A stretch of 29,017 nucleotides of DNA from HGM10611 sp964384805 (GCA_964384805.1 CAYLLO010000015.1:1-29017); one strand, 5' to 3'. Positions 1 through 8,309 are shown, counted from the stretch's first letter. Notes: generated by a model from the sequence alone, not told the origin. Numbers and translations: made by a program.

Positions 1-101
1 TTTATGGTAATTTGTTCTATTTCACCCCAAAACCTCAAAGGATTTTACAGAACCATAATTTCGGGGACGAATCGTCATTTCTGGGTTATGAATTGCAAAT
101 T
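1..101 (-). other. 3' flank of the kinase gene inside the mobile element
   Basis: This is the stretch downstream of the sensor kinase stop codon. It is still GC-richer than the chromosome to the right, so I place it inside the same mobile element, which must continue beyond the window edge. I see a short inverted repeat GACGA-A-TCGTC at 66-76. The minus strand can read a roughly 20-codon open frame ending in a TGA near position 25, but it has no recognisable ribosome binding site. I do not call a gene here. Confidence 0.4.
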
Positions 102-764
102 TCACACCTGCGGAAGTAATATTTCGGTTGTAAACGCGCCGTCCTCACTATTGCGGCTGATGTATCCGTTGAGCCGTTCCACAATCGCATCTATACGAAC
201 AAGACCAAATCCGTGTCCGTTACCTTTGATGCTGCGGAACAACTTTCCTTCTTTTTTCATTTTTTTACCGGCAGTAAAATTGGTAAAGGAAATGTAGAGC
301 TGGGTATTTTTCATATCCATATATACACGAATCACACGCTGATTTTCCGGCAACTTCACACTCGCTTCAATGGCATTGTCAAAGAGATTACCGATGATAC
401 AGCAAAGGTCAATCTCTGAAGATTTCAGCTTGACGGGAATATACGCATCTGCCACGACCTCAATACCTTTCGCTTTTGCAAGCGAGATCTTGGAATTAAG
501 AATAGCGTCGGTCATAGGATTGCCGGTCTTGATAACCGTATCAACAGTAGTCAGATCCTCGTCGAGCAGGTCAAGGTAATTCTTGATAGCATCGAGGTCG
601 CCAGTAGCTGCGTAGGCTTTCATCGTCTGAATATGGTTGCGGTAGTCGTGCCTCCAACCGCGGATTTGACGGTACATATTATCAACTTCCCGGTAATGCG
701 TTTCAATCAGTTCGTGCTGATAGGAAGCGATCTGCTTTTCTATTTTCTTGGAAAACAATCCCAT
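102..764 (-). CDS. Soluble GHKL-type sensor histidine kinase
   Basis: A 220-residue kinase of the Agr/LytTR-partner type. The phospho-acceptor box reads RHDYRNH with His39. The N-box GNLFDNAIEA lies at about 125-134 and the glycine box GNGHGFGL at 181-188, so the dimerisation/phosphoacceptor segment and the ATPase domain are complete. There is no signal peptide or membrane segment. This is therefore a short cytosolic form rather than an AgrC-like protein with a multi-pass membrane sensor, and any signal it senses is unknown. The ATG lies five bases after the stop of the response regulator, with AGG-rich sequence just ahead, so the two genes form a translationally coupled pair. The higher GC content and the position beside the rlmD junction suggest mobile-element cargo. 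The kinase family is certain; the specific role is not. Confidence 0.85.
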   Translation of the reverse strand: MGLFSKKIEKQIASYQHELIETHYREVDNMYRQIRGWRHDYRNHIQTMKAYAATGDLDAIKNYLDLLDEDLTTVDTVIKTGNPMTDAILNSKISLAKAKGIEVVADAYIPVKLKSSEIDLCCIIGNLFDNAIEASVKLPENQRVIRVYMDMKNTQLYISFTNFTAGKKMKKEGKLFRSIKGNGHGFGLVRIDAIVERLNGYISRNSEDGAFTTEILLPQV

Positions 765-769
765 ACGCC

Positions 770-1468
770 TTACCTCATGTTGATAATTGCTCGGTTGATG
801 CCGTCATACGCTCCCCGTGGGAGAGGAATGGCTGTTCCGTCACTCAGTTTGATTTCCGCCTTGGTTACTCGGCTGATTTGTATTAGGTTGATGATCGTGG
901 AACGACCCACACGATAGAAACGCTCGTCAAGCTGTTTTTCAAGCTCGCCCAAAGTCATTTTCACCGTAATGTCAGTCAGAGCATGAATGGTAACGTAGTT
1001 GCCGAACACGTCAGCATAGCGGATTTGATAAATCGGAACACGAACCATTTCGCCGCCGATTTTAAAATTCAGGACCTTTTCATTCTTGGAAAGTTTTTCT
1101 GCGGCACGATCGAGCACCGAGCATAGCTTATCTTCCTTGACCGGCTTCACAAGAAAGTGGAGCGCCGCAACCTCGTAGCCCTCTGAAATGTAATCGGAGT
1201 AACCCGTGATGAAAACGATTTGAATGGCATCGTTGTTCTTACGGAGCTGCTTCGCCATCGTTACGCCGTCCATAGCTCCCATTTCAATGTCCAGGAGCAA
1301 AATGTCGTAGTCGCTTTCCTCTGCATAGTGGAACAGGAAGTTCTCAGCAGAAGCAAAGGTATCAGTATGTACAACATGATCAGCAGACATCGCCCAACGA
1401 TCAACCATATTCAAAACATATTGTCTGTCTGCATCGGAATCGTCGCAGATTGCAATTTTGTATTTCAT
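770..1468 (-). CDS. LytTR-family response regulator
   Basis: A 232-residue two-domain regulator. The receiver domain (about 1-120) shows the acidic pocket D9-D10, phospho-acceptor D60 in LLLDIEM, T88 and K108 in FLVKP. A LytTR DNA-binding domain follows (about 128-230). The open frame could begin further upstream at a non-ATG codon. I chose the ATG at 1468 because GGCGGTGAG sits just ahead of it and the protein then begins with the classic receiver strand MKYKIAICDD. It is presumably phosphorylated by the adjacent GHKL kinase and regulates promoters with LytTR direct repeats; no target is visible in the window. I found no convincing promoter between it and rlmD, so read-through from the rlmD operon is possible. 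Like the kinase, it has the base composition of the mobile element. Confidence 0.9.
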   Translation of the reverse strand: MKYKIAICDDSDADRQYVLNMVDRWAMSADHVVHTDTFASAENFLFHYAEESDYDILLLDIEMGAMDGVTMAKQLRKNNDAIQIVFITGYSDYISEGYEVAALHFLVKPVKEDKLCSVLDRAAEKLSKNEKVLNFKIGGEMVRVPIYQIRYADVFGNYVTIHALTDITVKMTLGELEKQLDERFYRVGRSTIINLIQISRVTKAEIKLSDGTAIPLPRGAYDGINRAIINMR

Positions 1469-1497
1469 ATTCTCACCGCCTTTTCGAGTACTATTTC

Positions 1498-1772
1498 TTA
1501 AACCATCCCAAAGTATCACAAAGCTTCCATAATACCCGTTTCTTTCTCCGGCGGATATTTCGCCTGTCTATGATGCTCATACTTGGACTTGTTGTAATTC
1601 TCACGCTCAATGATGCCGCACTTCTGTTTCACCTGTGCAATATACAGGTTGGAGATTTTATAGCCGTAATGTTCCATCAAATAGTCCTTGATTTCAGGAT
1701 ATGTGGCTTTTTCCCCGCATCGGTCACATCCAACTCGTCCATATGCAATTCTATTTCAATATTCTGCCGATT
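1498..1772 (-). pseudogene. Decayed RlmD C-terminal tail carried by a mobile element
   Basis: Reading on past the rlmD stop in the same frame gives NRQNIEIELHMDELDVTDAG. The frame is then lost by one base near the A/G run at 1707-1716. In the neighbouring frame it continues as ATYPEIKDYLMEHYGYKISN and on through LYIAQVKQKCGIIERENYNK. It ends with MEAL, an in-frame TGA (1516-1518), then YFGMV and TAA (1498-1500). From memory, this matches a C-terminal extension found on rRNA uracil methyltransferases (RumA/RlmD) and other proteins in clostridial genomes and mobile elements, which normally ends without the internal stop. The remnant therefore carries one frameshift and one nonsense mutation and also lies behind the rlmD stop. 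It is GC-rich like the element, not like rlmD. Confidence 0.75.
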
Positions 1773-3203
1773 TTAAAGTTTGGACAATAAACATATCGTT
1801 TCTATATGAATGGTTTGTGGAAACATATCAACTGGTTGAACAGTTTCAATATTATAACCATTCTCAACTAAGTATTTTAAATCACGAGCTAGTGTTGCAA
1901 CATCACAGGAAACATAAACAATCTTTGGAATATTCATCTCAACAACTGTTTTTAAAAAATCTCCTTCACATCCTTTACGTGGCGGATCAACCACAATAGC
2001 ATCTGCTTTCACCCCATTTTTAGCCCATTTTTTAATTTGTTCTTCTGCTTTATTGCATACAAATTCAATATTTGTTAGTTTATTCATAGCCGCATTTTCT
2101 AGAGCATTTTCGATTGCTTCAGGTACAATTTCAACACCATATACGTATTTTACTTTTTTAGCTATTGTGCTCCCAATTGTTCCAATACCACAATAAGCAT
2201 CAATGACCACATCTGTTTTTTTAAAAGCTCCCAACTCTAAAACTTTATTATATAATTTCTCCGTTTGATTATTATTAACTTGATAAAATGAACGACATCC
2301 AATTTTATATTTTAAGCCACATAATTCATCAATAATATAGTTTCTACCATATAACACTTTAAAATAGTTTCCAAGAATGGTATTAGTTTGGTATTTATTT
2401 ACATTAATCATAACTGAAACAATTCGTGAATGACGTTTAATTAATTTTCCTACAAGTTCTTCTAAATCTGGATATTCAGCTTTTGTACAAACTAATATAA
2501 CCATTATTTCACCAGTTTTAATACTTTCTCTAATTAAAACATGACGAATATCACCTTTATTTAGTTTTTCATCGTAACCTTTGATGTGATATTCATTACA
2601 TAAATTACGAAGAAATTTCACAATTTCAGTCATTTCATCAGTTTGAATACTACATTCTGTTAAGGGGATAATTTCATGAGTATTTAACTTGTAAAATCCA
2701 CTAATTGCTTTTCCCTTTAATTCACCAAACGGCACTTGAACTTTATTACGATATTTAGATGGTTCTTTCATTCCAATAACATCATTAATATGAATTTTAT
2801 CAAAGCCACCTATTTTACGTAATGTCTCTCTAACCATTCCTTTTTTAAAACTAAGTTGTCCTTCATATGATAAATGCATTAATTGACATCCACCACATTC
2901 TCCAAAGATTGGACAAACTGGTATAACACGATTAGGACTCTTTTTGTCGCTAAAAATTCTAATAATTTGTCCTAATCCATAGTTTTTCTTCATTGTTGTT
3001 ATCTCAATAATCCCCATTTCTCCAATAATAGCCCCTTCAACAAAAATAGGGTAGTTTTCTAAAGGTTTATCATCAATTGTAATACCACTTACTTTACATA
3101 CTCCTCTTCCGTCATGAGTCATTGAGACAAATTCTACTTTATATTTTTCATGTTCTTGAATTACTTTTAATTCAATATTTTCTAGTCCATTTTGTTCTTT
3201 CAT
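1773..3203 (-). CDS. rlmD: 23S rRNA (uracil-5-)-methyltransferase, RlmD/RlmCD family
   Basis: A 476-residue SAM-dependent enzyme that makes 5-methyluridine in 23S rRNA; in Bacillus the single homologue RlmCD modifies two sites. The iron-sulphur ligands are visible as C97, C103 and C106 (in CPIFGECGGC) and C184 (in LTECSIQ). The methyltransferase domain shows DAYCGIGTIG for SAM binding and VDPPRKGC. The catalytic cysteine is C433 in YVSCDVATLARD. The protein ends with the usual ...ETICLLSKL. An in-frame TTG lies 15 bases upstream, but the ATG at 3203 is preceded at good distance by GAGGAT, which overlaps the end of sdaA, so I use the ATG. It is the last native gene of the priA operon. No native terminator follows; GC-rich element DNA begins directly after the stop. 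Confidence 0.93.
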   Translation of the reverse strand: MKEQNGLENIELKVIQEHEKYKVEFVSMTHDGRGVCKVSGITIDDKPLENYPIFVEGAIIGEMGIIEITTMKKNYGLGQIIRIFSDKKSPNRVIPVCPIFGECGGCQLMHLSYEGQLSFKKGMVRETLRKIGGFDKIHINDVIGMKEPSKYRNKVQVPFGELKGKAISGFYKLNTHEIIPLTECSIQTDEMTEIVKFLRNLCNEYHIKGYDEKLNKGDIRHVLIRESIKTGEIMVILVCTKAEYPDLEELVGKLIKRHSRIVSVMINVNKYQTNTILGNYFKVLYGRNYIIDELCGLKYKIGCRSFYQVNNNQTEKLYNKVLELGAFKKTDVVIDAYCGIGTIGSTIAKKVKYVYGVEIVPEAIENALENAAMNKLTNIEFVCNKAEEQIKKWAKNGVKADAIVVDPPRKGCEGDFLKTVVEMNIPKIVYVSCDVATLARDLKYLVENGYNIETVQPVDMFPQTIHIETICLLSKL

Positions 3204-3207
3204 TTTG

Positions 3208-4401
3208 TTAATCCTCAATATTTCTTAATGCTAAACCACCAGTTGAAGTTTCTTTATATTTGGTGTGCATATCTTTTCCTGTCTCATGCATTACTTCTAT
3301 GACACTATCCAAAGTAACAGTGTGTGACCCATCAGATATCATCGCATATTTGACTGCTTTTCTTGCATATTCACTGCACATTGCATTTCGTTCTATACAT
3401 GGAATCTGAACTAACCCATAAACTGGATCACAAGTCATTCCTAAATGATGTTCTAGTCCTATTTCTGCCGCACATTCAATTTGAGCATTTGTTGCTTTTT
3501 TAAGAAATGCCAAAGCTCCACATGCCATACTACATGCAACGCCAATTTCTCCTTGACAACCAACTTCGGCCCCTGAAATGGAAGCATTAGTTTTAACAAT
3601 ATTGCCAATTAAACCTGCAACAATTAACGCATCAATTAATTCTTCTTCGGTAGCATAACCTTCATATAATTCAGGTAGAATTGTTCCTGGAACAACTCCA
3701 CATGATCCACAAGTAGGAGCCGTAACAACAATTCCGCCAGCAGCATTTTCCTCGGCTGCAGCAAGTGCCACCGCAAACGATAAAATATCCGTATCTTTAG
3801 TTTGTTGATATTTATCATAAAAACCTTTGGCTTTTCGGCATAATTTTAATTTGCCTGGTAAAATCCCATCTGTCATTAGACCTTTTTGAGTTGTTTTTCC
3901 CATTTGAGTTAAAACCATTTTTAAATATTCTCTTAAGTCACCATCTTCATATTGTAAACAATACTCTACAAGTGAAATATTTTTTTCTTCACATTCTTTA
4001 AGAATTTCACCCATTTTGGATATTGGATATATTTCTTTTTCTCTACTAGTTATTTTTTCGTTTAACTCTCGTAATTCTCCACCACCAATGCTAAAAACTA
4101 ACCAGTCACCAATTAAAACATTTTGCTTATAAGCACTAAATTTCATCGCATTTGAGTGGTATTCGTAAACAATATCAAAGTTAAATTTAACATCTACTTT
4201 TATTGGAAAAAATTCATCAATAATTGCTTTATCTGTCAAATGTCCTTTACCTGTTAACGCTAAAGATCCAAATAATTCGACTATAATAAAATCTGCCTCA
4301 GGATATTTACCTTTAAATATTTGGCTAGCCATAGCAGGTCCCATTGTGTGAGAACTAGATGGACCATGACCTATTTTATAAATTTCTTTTATTGAATTCA
4401 T
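3208..4401 (-). CDS. sdaA: L-serine ammonia-lyase, iron-sulphur-dependent, single chain
   Basis: Deaminates L-serine to pyruvate and ammonia. The N-terminal regulatory part has GHGPSSSHTMGP (about 11-22) and the catalytic part has NASISGAEVGCQGE and TCDPVYGLVQIPCIERN. The cluster cysteines are C282, C324 and C335. Their spacing (42 and 11) equals that of E. coli SdaA C343/C385/C396 as I recall them. The protein aligns end to end with the one-chain E. coli form, whereas many Firmicutes split the enzyme into SdaAA and SdaAB. At 397 residues it is shorter than E. coli's roughly 454, with the loss in the N-terminal domain and linker. I chose the ATG at 4401 over a TTG six bases earlier because AAAGG in the pgpA tail is better spaced from it. 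Its start abuts pgpA's stop, indicating translational coupling. Confidence 0.93.
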   Translation of the reverse strand: MNSIKEIYKIGHGPSSSHTMGPAMASQIFKGKYPEADFIIVELFGSLALTGKGHLTDKAIIDEFFPIKVDVKFNFDIVYEYHSNAMKFSAYKQNVLIGDWLVFSIGGGELRELNEKITSREKEIYPISKMGEILKECEEKNISLVEYCLQYEDGDLREYLKMVLTQMGKTTQKGLMTDGILPGKLKLCRKAKGFYDKYQQTKDTDILSFAVALAAAEENAAGGIVVTAPTCGSCGVVPGTILPELYEGYATEEELIDALIVAGLIGNIVKTNASISGAEVGCQGEIGVACSMACGALAFLKKATNAQIECAAEIGLEHHLGMTCDPVYGLVQIPCIERNAMCSEYARKAVKYAMISDGSHTVTLDSVIEVMHETGKDMHTKYKETSTGGLALRNIED

Positions 4402-4403
4402 GA

Positions 4404-4940
4404 TCAATTTACCTTTTGCTTAGCTGCTTCATTTTCACTCATTATTTGAGAAACTCTTGTCGATGCCGCTGCCGCAATTGCTCCCACAATATCATCTAAA
4501 AAAGTGTGACAACTATTCTTATCTCCTTTACCATCATAATTTAATTTTTCTACAATCCCTAATTTATTAACATCTATGTCTCCAAAATTGGTTTGGCCTA
4601 TTGCCCCATATAGTCTAGCAATGTCAAGTCCAAAAATCTCATCAATTCCAAATACTCCCAAATCATATCTAATAATATCTTGAATTGGACCTTTAAACAT
4701 ACCTTCTTCAGCAAGACGATCTATTTCAACACCTAATTGTAAAAGATGAAAAATATCTCTTAAAGACAGAATTTTTTCGACGCTTTCTTTACAAAGATTA
4801 TATTCAACATTTTCATAATAACGTTTTTGCTGATTATAAGCAATAATCGTAATATCATCAATTGTAACACCACGTTCTAATAGTTTTTCACAATTGATAT
4901 TAAACATTTCTTCTCGTGAATAATAAAGTTTTGGTTTCAT
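4404..4940 (-). CDS. Phosphatidylglycerophosphatase A family protein (YutG/LtrC-like)
   Basis: A 178-residue member of the PgpA family, whose founding enzyme dephosphorylates phosphatidylglycerophosphate in phospholipid synthesis. Family marks are the segment around YDLGVFGIDEIFGLDIARLY, then IGQTNFGDIDVNKLGI, and the C-terminal TFLDDIVGAIAAAASTRV. The acidic residues in DEIFGLD and FLDDIVGA are the likely metal ligands. It resembles the short Gram-positive YutG/LtrC branch, which lacks the multiple membrane spans of E. coli PgpA. Whether this branch has the same substrate is less certain, so I give no gene symbol. The ATG is preceded by AAGGTG. The gene lies 14 bases after fmt and overlaps the possible upstream start of sdaA. 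Confidence 0.8.
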   Translation of the reverse strand: MKPKLYYSREEMFNINCEKLLERGVTIDDITIIAYNQQKRYYENVEYNLCKESVEKILSLRDIFHLLQLGVEIDRLAEEGMFKGPIQDIIRYDLGVFGIDEIFGLDIARLYGAIGQTNFGDIDVNKLGIVEKLNYDGKGDKNSCHTFLDDIVGAIAAAASTRVSQIMSENEAAKQKVN

Positions 4941-4954
4941 AAAACACCTTCTTT

Positions 4955-5869
4955 TTACATATATTTAGCAAGTCCACCATTAATAAAATCTGCTGACATC
5001 ATTCTTCTTTTTCCTGATACTTGTAGCTCATAAATATCTAAAGCCGTTCCATTTCCACAAGCAATAGTAAAATATCTTTTAGTTTTATTAATAATTGTTC
5101 CCACTTCTACATTATGAGTCAATTCACTTACCTTAGCTTGATATATTTTAAGTGTATCCCCTTTTATAACTATATTAGCAGCAGGTACGGGAAGAAGCCC
5201 TCTTATTTTATTAATTAATGTCTTTGCATCTTCATTTAAATTTAATTTTTCTTCTTCAGGAGTAATATTATAAGCAAAAGTTACTTGTTCTTCATCTTGT
5301 TTAACTCCCGTAATTTCTCCTTTAATTAAAGAAGGAATTGTTTCCATTAACAAATCACGGCCTAAAATTGACAATTTTTTAAACATTGTCCCTGTTGTAT
5401 CCTCATCTAAAATTGGAATCGCTCTTTGACTTAAAATATCTCCAGCATCCATAGCTTTTTCCATATACATAATTGTCACTCCTGTTTCTTTATCTCCATT
5501 TATTACCGCATAATGAATAGGAGCACCTCCACGATATTTCGGCAATAATGATGCATGAACATTAATACTACGATATTTGGGATAATTTAATACTTTAGTT
5601 CCAATAATTTGTCCAAATGCAGCAGTTACAATCAAATCTGGCTCAGCATCAATAATTTGTTGATAATCCTTACGAATATTTTGAGGTTGAAATACTGGAA
5701 TATTGTGCTCAACAGCACATTTTTTAACAGGCGAAGCTACAATTTCTTTTTTTCTTCCAACTTCTTTGTCAGGTTGCGTAACAACTAAAACAACCTCATA
5801 TTTTTTTATTAAAGCTTCTAAGATGGGGACACTAAAATCAGGTGTTCCCATAAAAACAATTTTTAACAT
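4955..5869 (-). CDS. fmt: Methionyl-tRNA formyltransferase
   Basis: Formylates Met-tRNAi with 10-formyl-tetrahydrofolate to make the bacterial initiator tRNA. At 304 residues it is slightly shorter than the usual 310-315. The N-terminal formyltransferase domain shows N103 and H105 in SINVHASLLPKYRGGAPIH, plus the catalytic Asp in EKAMDAGDIL. The C-terminal OB-like domain (about 205-304) is present and ends in FINGGLAKYM. The start is secure, with AAGGAGG six bases before the ATG, immediately after the priA stop. The priA-fmt order matches other Firmicutes, but no deformylase gene (def) lies between them here and no rsmB follows. Confidence 0.96.
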   Translation of the reverse strand: MLKIVFMGTPDFSVPILEALIKKYEVVLVVTQPDKEVGRKKEIVASPVKKCAVEHNIPVFQPQNIRKDYQQIIDAEPDLIVTAAFGQIIGTKVLNYPKYRSINVHASLLPKYRGGAPIHYAVINGDKETGVTIMYMEKAMDAGDILSQRAIPILDEDTTGTMFKKLSILGRDLLMETIPSLIKGEITGVKQDEEQVTFAYNITPEEEKLNLNEDAKTLINKIRGLLPVPAANIVIKGDTLKIYQAKVSELTHNVEVGTIINKTKRYFTIACGNGTALDIYELQVSGKRRMMSADFINGGLAKYM

Positions 5870-5880
5870 GTCTTCCTCCT

Positions 5881-8175
5881 TTAAATGTTTCTAGGATATT
5901 TATCAAAAACAATCATAGTTTTAGAATTTTGATAAAGTTTATATATTTGTTGGTATACACTATTAATATTCTTATATTGATGTTTAATAATTAATTGTAC
6001 ACAATGCTCTGTTTTGTTATACACTGGTCCTAAAATTTGAATATTAAATTTAATTGTATTATATAAATGGCGTTTAATGATATTAGCAGTTTTATACATT
6101 TCCTTATATTCTGCTTTCACAAAAATACGATTAACCTCATAAATAGGATCTAATCTTAATACCTCACGGTTTTTTAACTCTTCGATAAAAAATTGATCAT
6201 ATTCGTCTAATAAAAAATGAGTTAAAACTGGTAATTCAGGGCTATATGTTTGAATAATTAATTTTTTACTTGAATTATCCAAATGTAGTAAAGCATGCTT
6301 TAACATAGAATATGCTTTTTCATTAGCATGATAACTTGGAGCTTTTGCAACTATATCTAAATTAATAATACCTACTAAATCTATCTTACTATTAATTATA
6401 GAACGTGAAAAAATATCACTACTAATAATTACATCTGTTAAATTATCATGTAATTTTATTAATTCATCTTCCAAAGTATCATAACTGGAATCTTTTACCA
6501 CTCCAATTCGAATTTCTTTAAATTCTTTTTCTAATACTTCTTTTAGTTTTTCCATCCCCAAACCGATATGTCGAATATAATTACTACCACAAGTTGGACA
6601 TACTTGTTCAAAAAAATGTCTATTTCCACAAGTTGGACAAATTAAAAGTCCTTTTTCTTTTTGATACTGCATTGGTGTATCACAATTATGACATTTAATT
6701 ACATTTCCACAACTACGACATAAAACAAACTGACTATACCCCTTATTATTTAAAATTAATAAAACCTTTCCTTTGTTATCAATAGTTTTCTCAATTTCAC
6801 TATGTAATTTAGACGATATGGGACTTGTATTACCTGTAACTAATTCATTTTTTAAATTAACAACTTCAATTTTTGATGTTTGTGTTTCTATCTTTGGTAA
6901 AACAGTTAACGTAGTCGCATAACACTCTAGCGTCGGTGCATAACTATGTAAAATAAGACGTGCATTTAGAGTATTTTTCCGATATTTAAAAACATTATTT
7001 AAATCATATCTAGGACTTTGATCATTGCGATAATTATCACTTTCTTGATCAATTAATAAAATTGTGCCAATATCAGTATAAGGATACATAGCTCCAATAG
7101 GCGTAGTAACCATTATATCATAATCATTACTTCTTATTTTTTGAAAAATATCATAGTTTTCAGTAGAACTGATATCAGAATTTAAACATAGAATTCTTAA
7201 ATCAGTATTTAAGCTTAGAATACTTTGATAACGATAACTAGATAAGATATCCGCGACTACTATCAAAGTTTTTTTCCCTAAATTTTGATCTTGTTTGATT
7301 ATTTCTAATAAAACTGTTAACTCCTCTTTGCTGCTCGATGGTATCCATAACATTTCATTACTAATAAGTAATAATTCTTTAAATTTATTAGTTAATTTTA
7401 ACAATTCTTCATTTTTAACTAATACTTCACGTTTTTTATCTTTTACGTTCTTATACTTTTTTTTGCATATAAACCCTAATTCTGATAACTTTTTAACTCT
7501 ATAACTACTAATTGGATAACTCTCCAAAATTTCATTCAATGACAATGGTTCATTTTTATCTTTCAAAAACTTTAAGAAATCTAATTCAACTGAATTATTA
7601 ATTAAAAAAGCTTTGTTATTATATTCTTCTAAGGTAATATAATACTTTGTAATTTGAGGATTTCTCAAAGAATCTACCGCATCATATGTTAATCTAACAC
7701 TACCATCTTTTAATGCTTTATTAATAATATTGGCATATTTTTCTAATTCATTAGTCAATTTTAAAGTATTCTTGCCATTAAATAATAATGCTAAATTAGC
7801 ATCCAACTTAGTAACATCGTCAGTTAATAAATATTTAGAAGATTTTAAACGTAAACAAGAAGGTATCATTAAATTAAGAATTCTTGAACGTGGACAAATA
7901 GTGTCATTTTTTAGATATTCGCTTAAATCTAATTGTTCTTGATTAATTAATGGTTCTAAGTCTAAAACCTCAATTATTTCTTTTTTTTCACCTTCAAAAA
8001 GTGAATTTTTATGCAAATCTATGACAAATCCCATCCAAAGACGTTCACTATGTCCAAATTTAACTTTAACCCTACAACCAACTTTTATAAATGTTTGTGC
8101 ATATTCTGGAACAATATATTCAAACTCATAGTCGGTTGCACTACTAGAATTATCAATAATAACACTTGCATACAT
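5881..8175 (-). CDS. priA: PriA-like primosomal protein lacking the helicase motifs
   Basis: A 764-residue protein that aligns along its length with PriA, the replication-restart helicase, at the usual position ahead of fmt. The N-terminal DNA-binding half begins with the typical YASVIID strand. The zinc-binding insert is intact, with cysteines at 486, 489, 495, 498, 513, 516, 526 and 529. The ATPase core is not. Where Bacillus PriA has the Walker A GVTGSGKTE there is IPSSSKEE (278-285). DEEH is DQES (376-379), GSATP is HSYAP (410-414), GTQMIAKG is SSDIFSRS (585-592), and the QVSGRAGR motif is absent (about 624-634). The reading frame is open throughout, so this is not simple decay. I infer a protein that may bind DNA and partners but not hydrolyse ATP. 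The ATG at 8175 has AAGGTGG five bases ahead; the GTG at 8184 would have none. Confidence 0.85.
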   Translation of the reverse strand: MYASVIIDNSSSATDYEFEYIVPEYAQTFIKVGCRVKVKFGHSERLWMGFVIDLHKNSLFEGEKKEIIEVLDLEPLINQEQLDLSEYLKNDTICPRSRILNLMIPSCLRLKSSKYLLTDDVTKLDANLALLFNGKNTLKLTNELEKYANIINKALKDGSVRLTYDAVDSLRNPQITKYYITLEEYNNKAFLINNSVELDFLKFLKDKNEPLSLNEILESYPISSYRVKKLSELGFICKKKYKNVKDKKREVLVKNEELLKLTNKFKELLLISNEMLWIPSSSKEELTVLLEIIKQDQNLGKKTLIVVADILSSYRYQSILSLNTDLRILCLNSDISSTENYDIFQKIRSNDYDIMVTTPIGAMYPYTDIGTILLIDQESDNYRNDQSPRYDLNNVFKYRKNTLNARLILHSYAPTLECYATTLTVLPKIETQTSKIEVVNLKNELVTGNTSPISSKLHSEIEKTIDNKGKVLLILNNKGYSQFVLCRSCGNVIKCHNCDTPMQYQKEKGLLICPTCGNRHFFEQVCPTCGSNYIRHIGLGMEKLKEVLEKEFKEIRIGVVKDSSYDTLEDELIKLHDNLTDVIISSDIFSRSIINSKIDLVGIINLDIVAKAPSYHANEKAYSMLKHALLHLDNSSKKLIIQTYSPELPVLTHFLLDEYDQFFIEELKNREVLRLDPIYEVNRIFVKAEYKEMYKTANIIKRHLYNTIKFNIQILGPVYNKTEHCVQLIIKHQYKNINSVYQQIYKLYQNSKTMIVFDKYPRNI

Positions 8176-8197
8176 AAAATCCACCTTCTTTATCTTA

Positions 8198-8206
8198 ATT
8201 ATACCA
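8198..8206 (-). promoter_or_regulatory. Extended -10 promoter of the priA operon
   Basis: On the minus strand the sequence reads TGGTATAAT: a perfect -10 hexamer (8198-8203) with the TGn extension. No good -35 hexamer lies 16-18 bases upstream, which is tolerated when the extended -10 is present. It sits about 23 bases before the priA ATG and downstream of the rpoC terminator, so it should start the priA-fmt-pgpA-sdaA-rlmD transcript. Confidence 0.65.
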
Positions 8207-8261
8207 TACTTTAGTTAAGAAATAAATTATTTTTAAAAAAATATCGTATTATTATTTTTTT

Positions 8262-8306
8262 TAGAAAATAAATAAAGAATTAGCCATACCATTTGGTATG
8301 GCTAAT
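8262..8306 (-). terminator. Rho-independent terminator of rpoBC
   Basis: A perfect 12-bp stem (8279-8290 with 8295-8306, arm ATTAGCCATACC) closes a four-base loop. On the minus strand it is followed by the T-rich run TTCTTTATTTATTTTC. It begins only a few bases after the rpoC stop, so it ends the rpoBC transcript and isolates it from priA. Confidence 0.9.
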
Positions 8307-8309
8307 AGA

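Noticed and set aside
4..297. Plus-strand open frame at the left edge
   Set aside because: It has no ribosome binding site, overlaps the kinase gene on the other strand, and the translation shows no recognisable domain.
3636..3818. Short alternative-frame reading frames inside sdaA, rpoC and rpoB
   Set aside because: They are shadows of strongly conserved genes, with no binding sites or family features.
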